The notes under the pieces were generated by a model. It did no database searches, was not told the origin of the DNA, and saw only the letters and a program-made list of their open reading frames with translations. DNA of 14,649 bases, taken from Campylobacter concisus (GTDB taxonomy: Bacteria; Campylobacterota; Campylobacteria; Campylobacterales; Campylobacteraceae). The stretch is from NCBI GenBank assembly GCA_018375265.1, contig JAHADO010000009.1, forward strand, positions 1 to 14,649, read 5' to 3'. How positions within the stretch are numbered: the first letter of the stretch is position 1; each line of letters starts with the position of its first letter. The translations under genes were made by a program, and so were the position numbers. Below, piece after piece: positions 13,652 to 14,649 of the stretch.

Positions 13652-13684
13652 CCACTTAAATTTTTAAATTCACAAGGAGAAAAG

Positions 13685-14649
13685 ATGAAAGATATGAAGA
13701 TGTTTTGCCATCAGTGCGAGATGAGCGCTGAGGACGGATGCGGTGCGAAGGGCCAGCCTATGGGCACCTGTGGTAAGAGCGACACGCTAGCGCTTTTACA
13801 AGATACGATGGTTTTTGGCTTAAAAGGTCTTAGTGCATACCGCCACCACGCACACGAGCTAGGCGCTGATACTAGCAACGTTGATCGCGTTATGGCTGAT
13901 ACGCTTTACTTCACGCTTACAAACTCAAATTTCAACTTCGACGAGCACATCAAACAGCTTCTTGAAGTAGGCGGCGCTGGCGTTGAGGTGATGAACCTAT
14001 TAAGCGAAGCTCACACTGCTAAATTTGGCATCCCAACACCAGTTAGAGTGAGCCAAAACAAGGTTGAGGGCAAGGCGATCTTGGTAAGCGGCCACAACTT
14101 ACACGCTCTAAAAGCGCTACTTGAGGCGACAAAAGATAAAGGCATCAACATCTACACTCACTCAGAGATGCTTCCAGCTCACGGATACCCAGAGCTACGC
14201 AAGTATAGCCACCTAAAAGGCAACGTCGGCAAGGCGTGGTTTGACCAAACCAAGCTATTTAACGAATTTAAAGGCGCGATACTAATGACAACAAACTGCA
14301 TCGTGCCACTACGCTCAAACTGCACATACGCTGACAGACTATTTGGCTACTCAATCGCAGGCACAAACGGCGTAAAACACATCGAAAACGACGACTTCAC
14401 ACCACTTATCGAGTGCGCTTTAGCTTGCGGCGACGTTAGCGGCTTTGATAGCGACGAGAGCCTAGTAACTGGCGGCCACTACAAGACTATCCTAACTTTA
14501 GCCCCACAAATTTTAGACGCGATAAACACTGGTAAGATCCGCAGATTTTTCGTGATCGCTGGCTGTGACGCGCCTGGCAAGGGACGTGAGTACTATAGAG
14601 AGCTAGCTGCTAGCCTTCCAAAAGACTGCGTGATACTTACTTCAAGCTG
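13685..14649 (+). CDS. hcp: Hybrid-cluster protein (Hcp), 5' part, short type
   Basis: Hcp carries an N-terminal iron-sulfur cluster and a 4Fe-2S-2O hybrid cluster. It has been described as a hydroxylamine reductase, NO reductase and S-nitrosylase. The first 321 residues are present; the window ends inside the gene. The proximal cluster cysteines are C8, C11, C19 and C29, spaced CX2CX7CX9C. Hybrid-cluster ligands are visible in order: H137 (VSGHNL), E161 (THSEMLPAHGYP), C205 (TTNCIVP) and C294 (AGCDAPGKG). The steps H-E (24) and E-C (44) equal those of the Desulfovibrio enzyme (H244, E268, C312), but everything lies about 107 residues earlier. The segment after the cysteine motif is therefore missing, as in class III Hcp. 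It has its own Crp/Fnr-type promoter. Whether an Hcr partner follows cannot be seen. Confidence 0.93.
   Translation, partial: MKDMKMFCHQCEMSAEDGCGAKGQPMGTCGKSDTLALLQDTMVFGLKGLSAYRHHAHELGADTSNVDRVMADTLYFTLTNSNFNFDEHIKQLLEVGGAGVEVMNLLSEAHTAKFGIPTPVRVSQNKVEGKAILVSGHNLHALKALLEATKDKGINIYTHSEMLPAHGYPELRKYSHLKGNVGKAWFDQTKLFNEFKGAILMTTNCIVPLRSNCTYADRLFGYSIAGTNGVKHIENDDFTPLIECALACGDVSGFDSDESLVTGGHYKTILTLAPQILDAINTGKIRRFFVIAGCDAPGKGREYYRELAASLPKDCVILTSS

Overview
The window looks like a chromosomal segment of a Campylobacter of the concisus/curvus/fetus type (epsilonproteobacteria). The basis is the AT-rich intergenic DNA full of AAATTT words, promoters made of a -10 box with no clear -35, AAGGA-type ribosome sites, a futalosine-pathway mqnC, a short epsilon-type RecG and a quinol-type NO reductase. 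The species call is inference. No IS element, integrase, CRISPR array, tRNA or rRNA gene is visible, so this reads as core and semi-core chromosome.

Layout. 1-447: the tail of an upstream gene coupled to a short NfeD-like membrane protein, ending at a two-way terminator. 449-661 (-): a tiny His/Met/Cys-rich lipoprotein. 794-4880 (+): a tight run of mqnC (menaquinone by the futalosine route), an M16-type peptidase homologue that lacks its zinc motif, and recG. 4881-5237: no confident gene, one 19-bp direct repeat and a possible decayed reading frame. 5238-5561 (-): an unrecognised 107-residue protein. 5673-8512 (-): a three-gene ABC importer of the iron-siderophore/cobalamin/metal class (binding protein, permease, ATPase), ending at a hairpin terminator and preceded by a palindromic operator candidate. 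8731-11588 (+): norZ (quinol NO reductase) followed by a DUF1523-like membrane protein. 11603-12763: ybeY (-) and queC (+), divergent from a 57-bp shared promoter region. 12820-13464 (-): a lipoprotein of unknown role. 13685-14649 (+): the first 321 residues of hcp (hybrid-cluster protein), cut by the window end.

How they fit together. The strongest theme is nitrosative stress. norZ and hcp lie about 5 kb apart, yet each has a near-consensus Crp/Fnr-type box of the form TTGAC-N4-ATCA(T/A), followed about 28 bases after the box centre by a GATAAA -10 element. That is the geometry of a class II (-41.5) activated promoter. NorZ would reduce NO at the membrane with quinol electrons, while Hcp would handle NO or hydroxylamine in the cytoplasm. 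MqnC, further upstream, helps make the menaquinone that would feed NorZ. The Hcp is also unusual: its cluster ligands sit about 107 residues earlier than in the classical enzymes, as in the short class III form described from thermophiles.
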